Assembly (NCBI GenBank): GCA_025356245.1 | Contig: JANXUO010000241.1 | Coordinates: 1 to 37,593, forward strand | Length of the DNA: 37,593 nucleotides | Source of the DNA: Hymenobacter sp. | GTDB lineage: Bacteria; Bacteroidota; Bacteroidia; Cytophagales; Hymenobacteraceae | Direction of reading: 5' to 3' | Part shown: positions 1-7,939 of the stretch, in pieces | How positions within the stretch are numbered: the first letter of the stretch is position 1 | Layout: each line of letters begins with the position of its first letter | The notes under the pieces: generated by a model | The model's input: only the letters and a program-made list of their open reading frames with translations | Databases searched by the model: none | Told to the model about the DNA's origin: nothing | Made by a program: the position numbers and the translations under genes

Positions 1-61
1 CGAACAGCCTGCCCCCTGGTGCCGCGGTGTCCGGACCAGGACCTGGAGCCACGCAGCACAG

Positions 62-490
62 CTACCTGACCCGGACCTTCTGGCGCTGATCGCAGATGCG
101 CCCGGACCGGTCGCGTGCGCCCCGGCAGACCTTGTCCAGCAGCACCAGCGGGTCTTCGTTCATGAGGCCAGCCAGGGCCACCACTGCTTCGACCGAAAGG
201 CGACCGGGGTTGATGAGGGCGGCCCGGAGCGACTCCGCCGCTACGTGCAGCGTCGGGCACAGTTCGCGGAAGGTAAACCCAACCTTGCCGTCCGGTCCCG
301 GGTGCTTGGTCACGATGTCGTGCAGGGTGCGGCCTTTGCGGCGGCGCGGGACCTTGGTTTCGGCCGCTGCGGATACGGCTGGGGGGGGGCAGGCACAGGC
401 TTCTTGTTGGTCTTCAAAGGGCGTGTGGGAGGGACTCCACCGCCGGTCAGCGGGGAGTGGACTGCCCGTCCGGGGTTGGGTTGTGGCCAT
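62..490 (-). CDS. Small HTH-like protein, function unknown
   Basis: The protein is 142 aa if it starts at MATTQPRTG rather than at the far upstream ATG of the 206-aa ORF. I chose this start because the intervening stretch carries a shared upstream element (about 591-608) and the extra N-terminus looks like translated non-coding DNA. The first 60 residues are low complexity and rich in Pro and Ala. The C-terminal half (FTFRELCPTLHV, then LSVEAVVALAGLMNEDPLVLL) has the spacing of a lambda-repressor-like helix-turn-helix: two short helices, a turn, then a hydrophobic helix. It lies divergent from the replication initiator, where a copy-control or partition regulator would fit, but that role is inference from position. 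I do not recognise a named family. Confidence 0.55.
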   Translation of the reverse strand: MATTQPRTGSPLPADRRWSPSHTPFEDQQEACACPPPAVSAAAETKVPRRRKGRTLHDIVTKHPGPDGKVGFTFRELCPTLHVAAESLRAALINPGRLSVEAVVALAGLMNEDPLVLLDKVCRGARDRSGRICDQRQKVRVR

Positions 491-590
491 GGACTTGTAA
501 AGTTGAGCGATGTGGTAGGGTGTGTGTTTTGTAAAAGTAAATGAGTGCCCGCCTACGCACGTTGCCGCGAATTCTTTTTCCCCTATTATG

Positions 591-608
591 TAACTATGTA
601 CGCACAAA
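591..608 (-). promoter_or_regulatory. Copy of the recurring TATnnACGCACAAA element
   Basis: The plus strand reads TATGTACGCACAAATTA about 100 bp upstream of the first gene. Related copies lie upstream of several other leftward genes in the window (near 707, 22987, 25811 and 26591). It may be a promoter or operator; the function is not known. Confidence 0.4.
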
Positions 609-706
609 TTACCTCTAAAGCACCTGACTGCCTTTTTTCTGCGTTTAAGGGCTGTTTTACAACTTTTAGGAGTATCCTGCATCGGCGCAGCCTATTGCCA
701 AATTTA

Positions 707-765
707 GTTCGTATATAGACACAAATTATTTGATTTATTTCAATATTTTGTGTCTATATACGAAC
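707..765. repeat. Perfect 19-bp inverted repeat, operator- or origin-like
   Basis: The arms GTTCGTATATAGACACAAA (707-725) and its exact reverse complement (747-765) flank a 21-nt AT-rich loop. Each arm is a copy of the recurring GTATATAnnCACAAA element, and 15 of 17 bases match 20346-20362. The repeat lies between a leftward HTH-like gene and the iterons of the rightward rep gene. It could be a dimeric operator driving both directions, or a replication or partition site. A rho-independent terminator is less likely because no U-run follows either arm directly. Confidence 0.75.
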
Positions 766-993
766 GTAAATAAACTAAAAATAATACAATCACATAAGCT
801 GCCTTCTGGTTCGTTGGAGCGTTAGTTTTGTTTTTTCAACTCGGCTTTACCTGCGGGGTAAACCCGGGCGATGTGGGCAACTTTTTTCCTGAAAGCCTTA
901 GCCTATGCGGAGACAAATTTTGCAGCTCTTTTTGAACAAATTTCTTGCCCATAACCACTAAATTGTTTACTATAAGGAAAAAAACTAAAAAAA

Positions 994-1132
994 GGAAGAA
1001 ATTCCCACAAACACCGCCTTATAAAGGGAAAGAATTCCCACAGGTATTTTCCTTGAAAGGGGAAGAAATTCCCACAATGCACTGGTCAAAAGAGGAAGAA
1101 ATTCCCACTAAAAAAGGAATGACTTTTCCACA
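994..1132 (+). repeat. Iterons of the replication origin
   Basis: Five copies of a 16-17 bp direct repeat with consensus GGAAGAAATTCCCACA start at about 994, 1027, 1061, 1094 and 1116. The last copy is degenerate (GGAATGACTTTTCCACA). The first four are spaced 33-34 bp apart, about three helical turns, so a protein would bind the same face of the helix. Together with the Rep_3-type initiator directly downstream this is a classical iteron origin. The last copy lies just before the rep promoter, which suggests autorepression. The 82-aa ORF across this stretch is only the repeats read in frame. Confidence 0.85.
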
Positions 1133-1157
1133 ATTCCTTTTTAGCAGCAAATCTGCT

Positions 1158-1165
1158 TACCTTTG
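1158..1165 (+). promoter_or_regulatory. Probable -7 element of the rep promoter
   Basis: TACCTTTG matches the Bacteroidota -7 consensus TAnnTTTG exactly and lies 25 bp before the rep start codon. No convincing -33 TTG is visible. The degenerate fifth iteron lies about 25 bp upstream, where bound initiator could block transcription. Confidence 0.5.
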
Positions 1166-1189
1166 GGGCTTCCTTTCAAAGTATAATTT

Positions 1190-2341
1190 ATGACCCACCA
1201 GCATTCGGCTAAACCCCTTCCCCTACCTCTTGTTAAATACGCTTATGAGGACGTTTCGGCCGGTGTCGTGCGCCAGCACCGAAAGGTGACGTTTTCGCAC
1301 CAAAAAAAAATCTCGGTGCTCAGCAAACGCATCATGGCGCGTGTGCTGGAACAGATACCTTACGGGGCCACCGAGCTTTGCCCGGCCTACCGGGTAGGGG
1401 TACTGGACCTGATTAAAAACACCGGCCTCGACCCGCGCGACGTGTACAAATACGCCAAAGCCGCCGTGGACGAGCTGGCCGACGTGCGCTGGAACTTCGA
1501 GGACCTGGACAAGCAGGTTTACATCCCCCGCCACCTGCTCAACACCTCGCTGCCCGAGGCCGAAGCCTCCCGGGTGGAGGGTGGCCTGATTACCATCGTG
1601 CTCAACCCGGCCCTGGCTCCGTACTTCGTTCACCTGGCCGGCTCCTACACTACCTTCTCGTTGCCCGGCTACCTGGAGCTGGGCAGCTGGTACGCTATGC
1701 GCTTGTTTGAAATGCTGGCCAGCTGGGACGATACGGGGGTATGGTACGTGAGCCTGGAGGATTTCCGGCAGGTCATGGACTGTGGCGCGGTGGTTGACAA
1801 GCTCAATAAGCCCAGAAAAGACAAGTCCGGAAATCCGGCGATGAAGTACCCGGCCACGAAGGATTTGATTGAGCAGACCGTAAACCGCCCGCAGGCGGAA
1901 CTGGCCGCCACGGCCTATGCCTTTGATTACGTTGCCGTGACCGCCGCCAAAACCGGGGCCGGCCGCCGTAAAATTACCCACCTGGAGTTTCGTCTCCGGC
2001 AGCCGCGCCGTACGGCCGTTCCGCCCGAGTGGCTCGCAGATGCCGCCAGCCTGCGCCTCATCGAAGGTTTACGCAGGTTTGCCATCAGCGAGCACAACAT
2101 CGTCACCTACTGGGACGTGCTGGGCCAGCCCGGACTGGGCAAGCTACTACGCGAGTGGCAGCTCAAGGAGAACAGCCAGGAGCGCATCAACAGCCGCGTG
2201 AACTACTGCAACGCGGCGTTGGTGCGCGCGGGCAAGCAGGTCCTGGATTACCGCCGTCAGCAGGCCCTGCAAGCCAATACCCGGACCCAGCACGAACTCT
2301 TTCCCCCTGGCGTTGTTCCGCCCTGGCGGATGGGCAGATAA
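1190..2341 (+). CDS. Plasmid replication initiator, Rep_3 (RepB-like) family
   Basis: This 383-aa protein should bind the upstream iterons and open the origin. Two winged-helix domains fit the family. The first covers about residues 35-170 and includes LSKRIMARVLEQIP, the YFVHLAGSYTTFSLPGYLEL stretch and YAMRLFEMLASW. The second covers about 175-280 and ends in ITHLEFRLRQP. The AMRLFEML helix and the following VSLEDFRQVMD are typical of Rep_3 initiators. The C-terminal 90 residues are basic and may contact DNA or partners. The start at MTHQHSAKP lies 25 bp after a TACCTTTG box and just after the iterons. The length is normal and no frameshift is seen. Confidence 0.88.
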   Translation: MTHQHSAKPLPLPLVKYAYEDVSAGVVRQHRKVTFSHQKKISVLSKRIMARVLEQIPYGATELCPAYRVGVLDLIKNTGLDPRDVYKYAKAAVDELADVRWNFEDLDKQVYIPRHLLNTSLPEAEASRVEGGLITIVLNPALAPYFVHLAGSYTTFSLPGYLELGSWYAMRLFEMLASWDDTGVWYVSLEDFRQVMDCGAVVDKLNKPRKDKSGNPAMKYPATKDLIEQTVNRPQAELAATAYAFDYVAVTAAKTGAGRRKITHLEFRLRQPRRTAVPPEWLADAASLRLIEGLRRFAISEHNIVTYWDVLGQPGLGKLLREWQLKENSQERINSRVNYCNAALVRAGKQVLDYRRQQALQANTRTQHELFPPGVVPPWRMGR

Positions 2342-2378
2342 GTCCTACTGTTCTGTAAAAACCAAACCGAAAAACAGG

Positions 2379-2433
2379 GTATAAACTAGCACAAAATCCG
2401 TTAAAAAACCGCAGGTTTTATACTAGTTTATAC
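2379..2433. repeat. Nested inverted repeats downstream of rep
   Basis: The outer arms GTATAAACTAG (2379-2389) and CTAGTTTATAC (2423-2433) are perfectly complementary. They enclose a second hairpin, AAAACC-gca-GGTTTT (2405-2419). The right side also holds a direct repeat, TTTATACTA, at 2417-2425 and 2427-2435. It could terminate rep transcription or serve as part of the origin or a partition site. The lack of a clear U-run after the GC part makes simple termination unconvincing. Confidence 0.55.
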
Positions 2434-2742
2434 TATCTAAGCTGTTTCACTTACAGCAAGTTAGTGGCATTGGCTTTATTTCTAAGCAACCCGCAACATC
2501 AGTAACTTTTGCCGCTGTGGTTTCAACAGATTCAGCGTTTTTTTTGGCTGATTTTTTTTAATGCAGCTAATATTATTTATAAATAGTTTTTTTGACTAAT
2601 TACCCAGGGAAAGCGCTGGTAAAAAATTTAGCAGTTTGTTAACTGCATAATTAATAGCATATAAAACGTATAAAAAACGCTAATTACAAGTTTTTGTGCT
2701 AAATTGTACTATGCTTTTCGATTACCCGGTTTTCCCATTCTC
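2434..2742. other. AT-rich non-coding tract next to rep
   Basis: About 300 bp, far more AT-rich than the rest of the window, with no ORF above 40 codons that looks coding. It contains T-runs near 2540 and 2590 and a perfect hairpin, GCAGTT-tgtt-AACTGC, at 2631-2646. An AT-rich stretch close to an iteron initiator could be a duplex-unwinding region, but this is inference. Confidence 0.4.
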
Positions 2743-2832
2743 ATGGACAAGCATCAGGGTGAAATGTTGCCTGCCAACGGCTCAAAAAGTACTGGGGAAC
2801 CTAAGCCACCGCCGGCAGTAAAAAATACCTAG
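2743..2832 (+). CDS. Candidate 29-aa peptide
   Basis: An ORF of 29 codons (MDKHQGEMLPANGSK...) rich in Lys, Pro and polar residues, ending four bases inside the 3' end of the convergent gene. No promoter or family can be assigned. It may be spurious. Confidence 0.18.
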   Translation: MDKHQGEMLPANGSKSTGEPKPPPAVKNT

Positions 2833-3221
2833 AATGACAAAACCGTCTGGGTACCAGCCACCAGCACGCTCCCATCCAGTGCGCAGGCCCGGTCAAGCGC
2901 CACCTTGGCGGCCTGAAAGAATGCCCAGGCCTCGTCCGGCGAGTAGCTGGCAGGACAAAACTCACCCCAGTTATTAACACCGTGCTCCGTGCGCACATCC
3001 CCGTTCTCGAACGCCAGGCTCACCGTTCCCTGGACCACTCCCTCAACCTCCCACTCGGCCTTTACCAACACGGCACTACCAGGCATCGCGGCCATAAAAG
3101 CCACGTCAGCAGCCTTCAATTCCGCAATGGCAGTCGGCCGCCGGTCAGTACAGTAAGAATTTACAAAGGCCGCGTGGGCGGCGTGCATCCGGGCAAAAGC
3201 GGCAAGACCTGAAACAGACAT
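2829..3221 (-). CDS. Hypothetical protein, 130 aa
   Basis: I take MSVSGLAAFARM as the start rather than the 149-aa ORF start. The extra 19 residues are hydrophobic filler overlapping a GCACAAA element (about 3271-3277), which sits about 50 bp upstream as it does for other leftward genes here. The protein has a helical N-terminal half rich in Ala. The second half looks like a beta-rich fold (VLVKAEWEVEGVVQGTVSLAFENGDVRTEHGV), followed by SPDEAWAFFQAAKVALDRA, a probable amphipathic helix. No signal peptide, Cys cluster or catalytic motif is visible. I do not recognise the family. Confidence 0.5.
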   Translation of the reverse strand: MSVSGLAAFARMHAAHAAFVNSYCTDRRPTAIAELKAADVAFMAAMPGSAVLVKAEWEVEGVVQGTVSLAFENGDVRTEHGVNNWGEFCPASYSPDEAWAFFQAAKVALDRACALDGSVLVAGTQTVLSF

Positions 3222-3303
3222 GACAAGGGCAGTTTGAACGACCAGCAACAGTGCCGACGCATCGAAAAGGATGCACAAATCGCACCGAAAAGCCCCTTAT
3301 TTA

Positions 3304-3429
3304 ATGCGTGAAGGCACTTTATTGGGCAGGGGCAAACATTTTCCTTCCCCGCTGCCTAGTAAATTATCCGACAAGCCGCCCACGGCACGGGTGGAGCAGG
3401 CCCTGTGGCAGTTGTTTCCCGACCTGTAG
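3304..3429 (+). CDS. Candidate 41-aa protein, possibly a gene remnant
   Basis: An ORF reading MREGTLLGRGKHFPSPLPSK... and ending VEQALWQLFPDL. The tail looks like real protein sequence with an amphipathic helix. It lies divergent from the 130-aa gene with about 80 bp between. It could be a small gene or the tail of a decayed one. No promoter is evident. Confidence 0.28.
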   Translation: MREGTLLGRGKHFPSPLPSKLSDKPPTARVEQALWQLFPDL

Positions 3430-3593
3430 TTTTTGCGGTCTCCTGCCACCCTTATATCTTTGACCTTGTGCAACAGACATCACCGCCCGCTTCACGCCGG
3501 CACTACCGTGCTCGACAAACCCCTCAAAATAGCTGTAGCCCCGTCCTGACCCTATGAACCACCACGAACGAAACGCTACCCTCGGTGCCGTAG

Positions 3594-3683
3594 ATGGTCG
3601 TCCTGGCAGCGCTGGGCTACGGCGCTTGGCTGGCCCTGTATTGGCTCAGCCGCTACGGGCTGTGCCTGCTGGCCACGTTTTAG
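3594..3683 (+). CDS. Candidate 29-aa membrane peptide or remnant
   Basis: The peptide begins MVVLAALGYGAWLALYW and is almost entirely hydrophobic, so it could span the membrane once. A different frame just upstream starts MNHHERNATL at 3554. One frameshift would join the two into a small membrane protein, so this may be a decayed gene. Its stop codon lies 7 bp before the transposon's left end, so the insertion did not cut it. The remaining sequence between 3430 and 3690 shows nothing else. Confidence 0.22.
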   Translation: MVVLAALGYGAWLALYWLSRYGLCLLATF

Positions 3684-3690
3684 TGTAGTA

Positions 3691-3730
3691 GGGGTCGCAC
3701 AATAGTAGGAACAGAAATTCCCGCTAAGAG
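3691..3730 (+). repeat. Left terminal inverted repeat of the Tn3-family transposon
   Basis: Starts GGGGTCGCACAATAGTAGGA and ends GCTAAGAG. It differs from the right repeat at positions 6, 11 and 13 only. The GGGG start is the Tn3-family hallmark. TAGTA precedes it directly. Confidence 0.92.
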
Positions 3731-3756
3731 TATATGCCGTTTCCAATACTTTGGAT

Positions 3757-3905
3757 GCGCGTTCGAAAAGCAGTCAGTAGAAGCTCAAAAATCACCTGGA
3801 ACGAGGCCGGGAAAAAGCGTTCGAAAAACTCTCTCGAAAACCGGCTTCTAAAATGTCGTTTTCAGAGCTGCCAAGGCCGGTAGCAAAGACGTTCGAGAAA
3901 CAGTA
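3757..3905 (+). promoter_or_regulatory. Putative res (resolution) site
   Basis: Several copies of a GTTCGAAAA-like element occur between the left end and the resolvase: GCGTTCGAAAAG near 3759, GCGTTCGAAAAAC near 3818, CTCGAAAAC near 3834, an inverted copy GTCGTTTTCAGAG near 3855, and ACGTTCGAGAAAC near 3890. Repeats in both orientations directly upstream of tnpR are what resolvase subsites look like. Subsite boundaries cannot be fixed by eye. Confidence 0.6.
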
Positions 3906-3911
3906 GTTTTG
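3904..3911 (+). promoter_or_regulatory. Probable -7 element of the resolvase promoter
   Basis: TAGTTTTG fits TAnnTTTG and lies 32 bp before the resolvase ATG. It abuts the last GTTCGAGAAAC repeat, so resolvase bound at res would be expected to repress its own gene, as in Tn3. Confidence 0.5.
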
Positions 3912-3943
3912 CGAATGCCTATCACTCCCCAACTTGCCTTTCG

Positions 3944-4513
3944 ATGAAGGCTGCGATTTACGCCCGCGTCAGCACCAAGGACAAAGGGCAAACCAACGAA
4001 AACCAGCTGCGGGAGCTACGCGACTTCGCCCAGCGGCTGGACTATTTTATTTACAGGGAGTACACTGACCAGGAAAGCGGTGGCAGCGCCGAGCGGCCTC
4101 AGTTTCAGCAGCTGTTCGTAGATGCACACCAGCGGCGCTTTGATGTGGTGCTGTTCTGGGCCCTGGACCGTTTTAGCCGGGAGGGCGTAACCGAAACGCT
4201 TAATCATCTGCAGCGGCTCACGGCGGCCGGGGTGCAGTTCAAGTCCTTCACTGAACAATACCTGGACAGCACCGGCTTGTTCCGGGATGCCATCATCGGC
4301 TTTCTGGCCGCCATTGCCAAACAGGAGCGGGTCCGCTTCTCGGAACGCATCAAAACCGGGCAGGCCCGGAGCAGCAAAAAGCCGGGGCGCCCCGCCCTGG
4401 CCCCGGAGGTAATTACCGAACTACGCCGGCTGCGCAGCACGGGCCTGAGCTTTAAGAAAATTGAACTCGCCACCGGCGTACCCGTGGCGACGATGCACAA
4501 ATACTTGGTGTAA
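3944..4513 (+). CDS. tnpR: Serine resolvase (TnpR)
   Basis: This 189-aa small serine recombinase should resolve transposition cointegrates at the upstream res repeats. The N-terminus IYARVSTKDKGQ carries the catalytic Ser10 in the usual Y-x-R-V-S-T context. The catalytic domain continues with VVLFWALDRFSREG (the conserved DRxxR-type segment) and AIAKQERVRFSERIKTG, the long E helix. The C-terminal 45 residues (GRPALAPEVITELRRLRSTGLSFKKIELATGVPVATMHKYL) form a helix-turn-helix. The length is normal for a Tn3-family resolvase. It converges with tnpA, with 30 bp between the stop codons. Confidence 0.93.
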   Translation: MKAAIYARVSTKDKGQTNENQLRELRDFAQRLDYFIYREYTDQESGGSAERPQFQQLFVDAHQRRFDVVLFWALDRFSREGVTETLNHLQRLTAAGVQFKSFTEQYLDSTGLFRDAIIGFLAAIAKQERVRFSERIKTGQARSSKKPGRPALAPEVITELRRLRSTGLSFKKIELATGVPVATMHKYLV

Positions 4514-4543
4514 CGGCTCCCGTTAGGTCTGCTGCTAGCCCCG

Positions 4544-7500
4544 TTATTCCACGGGGGCAAACCGCTCCTGCCAGTTTTCGGGGTTGCGCAACGGGCGCAA
4601 CTGCCCGGCCGCGACGGCTTCGGGCAGCGTAAAATCGTAGCGGCCCAGCATGTTTACGTGCTCGTGCAGCAAGGGCGAGAGGCGGGCCACGTCGTCGGGC
4701 ACCGGCGGCTGCTCCGTTGCCGGCCACTGCTCCAGGGCTTGTTGCAGATACCTCGTGTTCCAGAGTACAAGGGCATTAACCACCAAGCCCAACGCGCCTA
4801 ACTGGTCCTCCATGCCCTCCCGATAGCGTTGGCGCAGCTCGCCTTTTTTGCCGTGGAACACGGCGCGAGCCAGCGCGTGGCGGCCTTCGCCCCGGTTGAG
4901 CTGCACCAGGATGCGCCGCCGGTAGGCCTCGTCGTGGACGTAGGCCAGCAGGTAGAGCGTTTTCTCCACCCGGCCCAGCTCGGCCACGGCCCGCCCCAGA
5001 CCAGAGAGGGAACCGGCCCGTTGCAGGGTGCGCATCACGGCGGTGGCCTTGACCTTGCCCAGTTTGAGCGAACCGGCCAGGCGCAGCATGTCGTCCCAAT
5101 GCTCAGCGATGAGCCGGACATTGATGACATGGCGGCTCAACTCGTTGAGGAGACCGTAGTCATCCTCTTTTTGGAGGCGCCAGAAGCGCTGGTCCGGCAG
5201 GTCGGCCAGCCGGGGACTGAAGCGGAAGCCCAGCAAGGAAAAGAGCCCGAATACCACCTCGCTGAAGCCGTGCGTGTCGGCCATTATTTCGCGCGGGTCC
5301 AAGCTGGTTTGCTGTTCCAGCAGCCCGGCTAGGATGAACAAGGAGTCGCGCAACGTGCCGGGAATGACGATGCCGTGGAAACCCGAGAACTGGTTGCTGG
5401 TGAAGTTGTAGTAGGTAACGCCTCGCTGGGAAGCGAAATACTTGCTGTTCCAGCCCGCATAAATGGTCCGCACGGGCACCACGAAGCGCATCCCGTCGGC
5501 CGAGGCGACTTCCCCGCCGCCCCAGGCCCGCGCCAGGGGCAGCTGGGCCTGCCCGTCCACCAGCCGGGCATTGGCGGCGGTGAGGGTTTCCACCCGCACG
5601 TAGTTTTGCTGCACCCACGAGAGCCGGGGCAGCGTCAGGGCCGGCACTTCCGCTCGCGCCACCGTTTTCAGGCCGATGTTGCAGGCTTGGGCTAGCAGCA
5701 CGGCGCAGATGCTCAGCGGTAAATCCGTGGCGGCGGTCTGGCCATCGGCTACGTGGGTGAAGGCGCTGGCAAAGCCGGTGAAGGCCTCAACTTCCAGCAG
5801 TAGCGCGGCCAACTCTACCGGGGGCAGTTGCCCCGCCAGCTGCTCGCGCAAGTGCGTCAGGCTGGCCAGCTCCTCCTGGGCGGCTAGGGGAGTCAAAGTG
5901 ATGTACGGCTGGCCGCCTTCGTCCAGCAGTTGCAAGGCCGTGTTGTGGGCCAGGTTGGCGCTTACCTCGGTGTAGGCTGCGTGCAACTGCTGTTGCAGGC
6001 GGGCCAGTTCCACGGCCGGGTCGGTGGAGCGGTCCAGGGCCCGGGCCACCGACTCCCGCGCCGCTTCCCAGGCTTCGCCCCGAAGCAGTTCGGCCCGCGG
6101 GTCGCCGTACCGTTCGCTGCTCGGCACGAAGACCTCGCGGCGGCGCAGGGCTTGGTGTAGCCGGTCAAGCACGCACAGTGTGTATGCCTGCGGATTGACT
6201 TCGCCTTTGCCGGGAAAGACGCGCCGCGCCCAGCTTTTGGGAACGACCGCCGCTGGGGCAGCAGCCCACTTGGGCCGGCCCCGGCCAGGCTTCTCAAGTT
6301 GCTGCAAGAAATGCCAAGCATCGAGCAGGGGTTTGGCCGAGGGGGAGCCCTCGAAGGCCAAAGCATCGAGTAGTGCGGGCAAAAATCGGCGGACGGTGGC
6401 GTAGCTGCCGGTCAGAACCTGGAGCATTAAGTCGTCCTCGGTGCTGGCCAGGGCCTGCACGACATCCGCCGCCTCCCGGAGCGCGGTTTCGCCGAGGGTA
6501 CCGAGCACTTGCTGCCGCAGGGTGGCAGCAGGCACCGCCTCGTCGAGCAGGATGCGTACGGCCTGCTGCAACAGTAGGGCGGCCTGGTCTAGGTCTTTGA
6601 GCGAGCGGAGCCGCTCACGTCGGCGTTTGGCCTCCCCCCGTAGGGCCAGCGCACTCATCAGCCCGTCAAACAGTTCCAAGATGTCGTCGGTAGCCGTGCG
6701 TTCCAGCGCCTGCACGAAGGCCAGCAACGTCGCTAATCGGCGTTCCGGTCCCATGCGCAGCAACGGCTGGGCCCAGGCCAGTTGCGCGTGCCGGGCCATC
6801 CGGGCCAGCCGGGCTTCCGGCAGGTCGCGGATGGACACGTCGCCGACGCCGATGGCTCGAATCTGGTCCAGGCGGTGCAGGGCGGCCACCAGCGCGGGGG
6901 CAGAAACCCGGGTGGGGGCCGTGCGCAGCACCTCCAAGGGTGTGAGCCGTTCGCCGGGCAGCACCACAAGCAGAGCCTCTAAGGCGTCTTGCTGCGTCGC
7001 GTTCAGCCGGGCAACCAGTTGGCGGTAGATGTAGCGGCCAGTGCGCTCCCGGACCCGCGCAATTAGGCGGGCCAGCACCGTGACACCGGGCAGCACCACG
7101 CGCAACGTGACCAGGTGGGCGGTGGCTAGGTCAAACAAGACGCTGGGCCGCACCGTGCTGGTAGCAACCTGCGCGTAAAGCCAGCGCGTGAGGCAAAACG
7201 CCTGCGCGGCCTCGAAAGGGGCGTAGCTCAGGTAGGCCAACACCACTTTCTGGTGTTCGTACCAGGTGCTGATGCGCTTGCCGTAGTCCGCCAACTCGGT
7301 GGCCGCGACGTGGAGCTGTGCGGCCAGCGTCTCCACCACGACGGCCGGTACTTGGGTGGGGTCGGGCAGGAAGGTGCCCAGAAAGCGCAGCGTACAGAGC
7401 TGCACGGCACAGCCCAGCTGGTTGGGACGGCGTCGTCGCCGGGCCACAAACGCCAAGTCATCCGGGCTCAGATAAAAAAAGCGGGCCAGCTGCTCGGGGC

Positions 7501-7564
7501 TGAGGTCGACGTGGTAGCGCCCGTAGCGGGCGGCCTGCTCGTCGCTTAGAAATTCTACCGCCAT
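4544..7564 (-). CDS. tnpA: Tn3-family transposase (TnpA), apparently intact
   Basis: This 1006-aa protein has the usual length for the family and no internal stop. The N-terminal 150 residues (FLSDEQAARYGRY) match the DUF4158-type DNA-binding region that recognises the 38-40 bp ends. The RNase H-like DDE core shows D690 in SADGMRF, D763 in MADTHGFSEVVFG, and E917/E919 in the REGMEDQLGALGLVVNA block, with the typical ITNG-like GVTYYNFTSNQFSGFHG between. The conserved NALVLWNTRYLQ tail is present. It is transcribed toward the resolvase, away from the cargo. It catalyses replicative transposition. The seen motifs and the intact transposon ends agree. Confidence 0.96.
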   Translation of the reverse strand: MAVEFLSDEQAARYGRYHVDLSPEQLARFFYLSPDDLAFVARRRRRPNQLGCAVQLCTLRFLGTFLPDPTQVPAVVVETLAAQLHVAATELADYGKRISTWYEHQKVVLAYLSYAPFEAAQAFCLTRWLYAQVATSTVRPSVLFDLATAHLVTLRVVLPGVTVLARLIARVRERTGRYIYRQLVARLNATQQDALEALLVVLPGERLTPLEVLRTAPTRVSAPALVAALHRLDQIRAIGVGDVSIRDLPEARLARMARHAQLAWAQPLLRMGPERRLATLLAFVQALERTATDDILELFDGLMSALALRGEAKRRRERLRSLKDLDQAALLLQQAVRILLDEAVPAATLRQQVLGTLGETALREAADVVQALASTEDDLMLQVLTGSYATVRRFLPALLDALAFEGSPSAKPLLDAWHFLQQLEKPGRGRPKWAAAPAAVVPKSWARRVFPGKGEVNPQAYTLCVLDRLHQALRRREVFVPSSERYGDPRAELLRGEAWEAARESVARALDRSTDPAVELARLQQQLHAAYTEVSANLAHNTALQLLDEGGQPYITLTPLAAQEELASLTHLREQLAGQLPPVELAALLLEVEAFTGFASAFTHVADGQTAATDLPLSICAVLLAQACNIGLKTVARAEVPALTLPRLSWVQQNYVRVETLTAANARLVDGQAQLPLARAWGGGEVASADGMRFVVPVRTIYAGWNSKYFASQRGVTYYNFTSNQFSGFHGIVIPGTLRDSLFILAGLLEQQTSLDPREIMADTHGFSEVVFGLFSLLGFRFSPRLADLPDQRFWRLQKEDDYGLLNELSRHVINVRLIAEHWDDMLRLAGSLKLGKVKATAVMRTLQRAGSLSGLGRAVAELGRVEKTLYLLAYVHDEAYRRRILVQLNRGEGRHALARAVFHGKKGELRQRYREGMEDQLGALGLVVNALVLWNTRYLQQALEQWPATEQPPVPDDVARLSPLLHEHVNMLGRYDFTLPEAVAAGQLRPLRNPENWQERFAPVE

Positions 7565-7939
7565 CGTCTTTTCGAAGCAGCAGGAAATAAGATTATTTTA
7601 CACTGCTGGCGCACCCTGGTGCTGTTCCTCGTTGAATGGGAAGAGCTGGGAGCAAATCAACTACCAGCCTAAATATGACGTTTGGGCCAAGCTTTTAGCC
7701 AAGGTCAACAGTGGAATTGTTCGGCATCGGCCCCGCCGGTGTCAAGCGTAGCCATAGGCGTCTATAGGTCGCGTCACCTAATGGCTCGGCTGCTGGGAAG
7801 AGCTTAGCGTAATCTTACCCACTCCCCGCTGCTATAAGAAGGCTATCTCACAACACGATGCTTGCCACTGAGTGCGCAAATCCTATTGTAAAAAATGGCC
7901 GATGCTGCCGCTAAGCAGACCCCGGCCCCGGTGTGTGGA
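7565..7939. other. Intergenic region between tnpA and the cargo
   Basis: About 375 bp with no convincing gene. It must hold the tnpA promoter, but I see no TAnnTTTG on the minus strand. A short reading frame near 7650-7750 (SWEQINYQPKYDVWAKLL) might be a remnant, but the similarity is too weak to name. This stretch is the junction where cargo joins the transposition genes. Confidence 0.4.

Noticed and set aside
945-1193. 82-aa ORF over the origin
   Set aside because: The protein simply repeats KEFPQ/EEIPT, which is the iterons read in frame; no independent coding signal.
7640-7752. Reading frame SWEQINYQPKYDVWAKLL
   Set aside because: It faintly recalls phage KilA-N/DUF proteins, but only about 15 residues agree and frames break around it.
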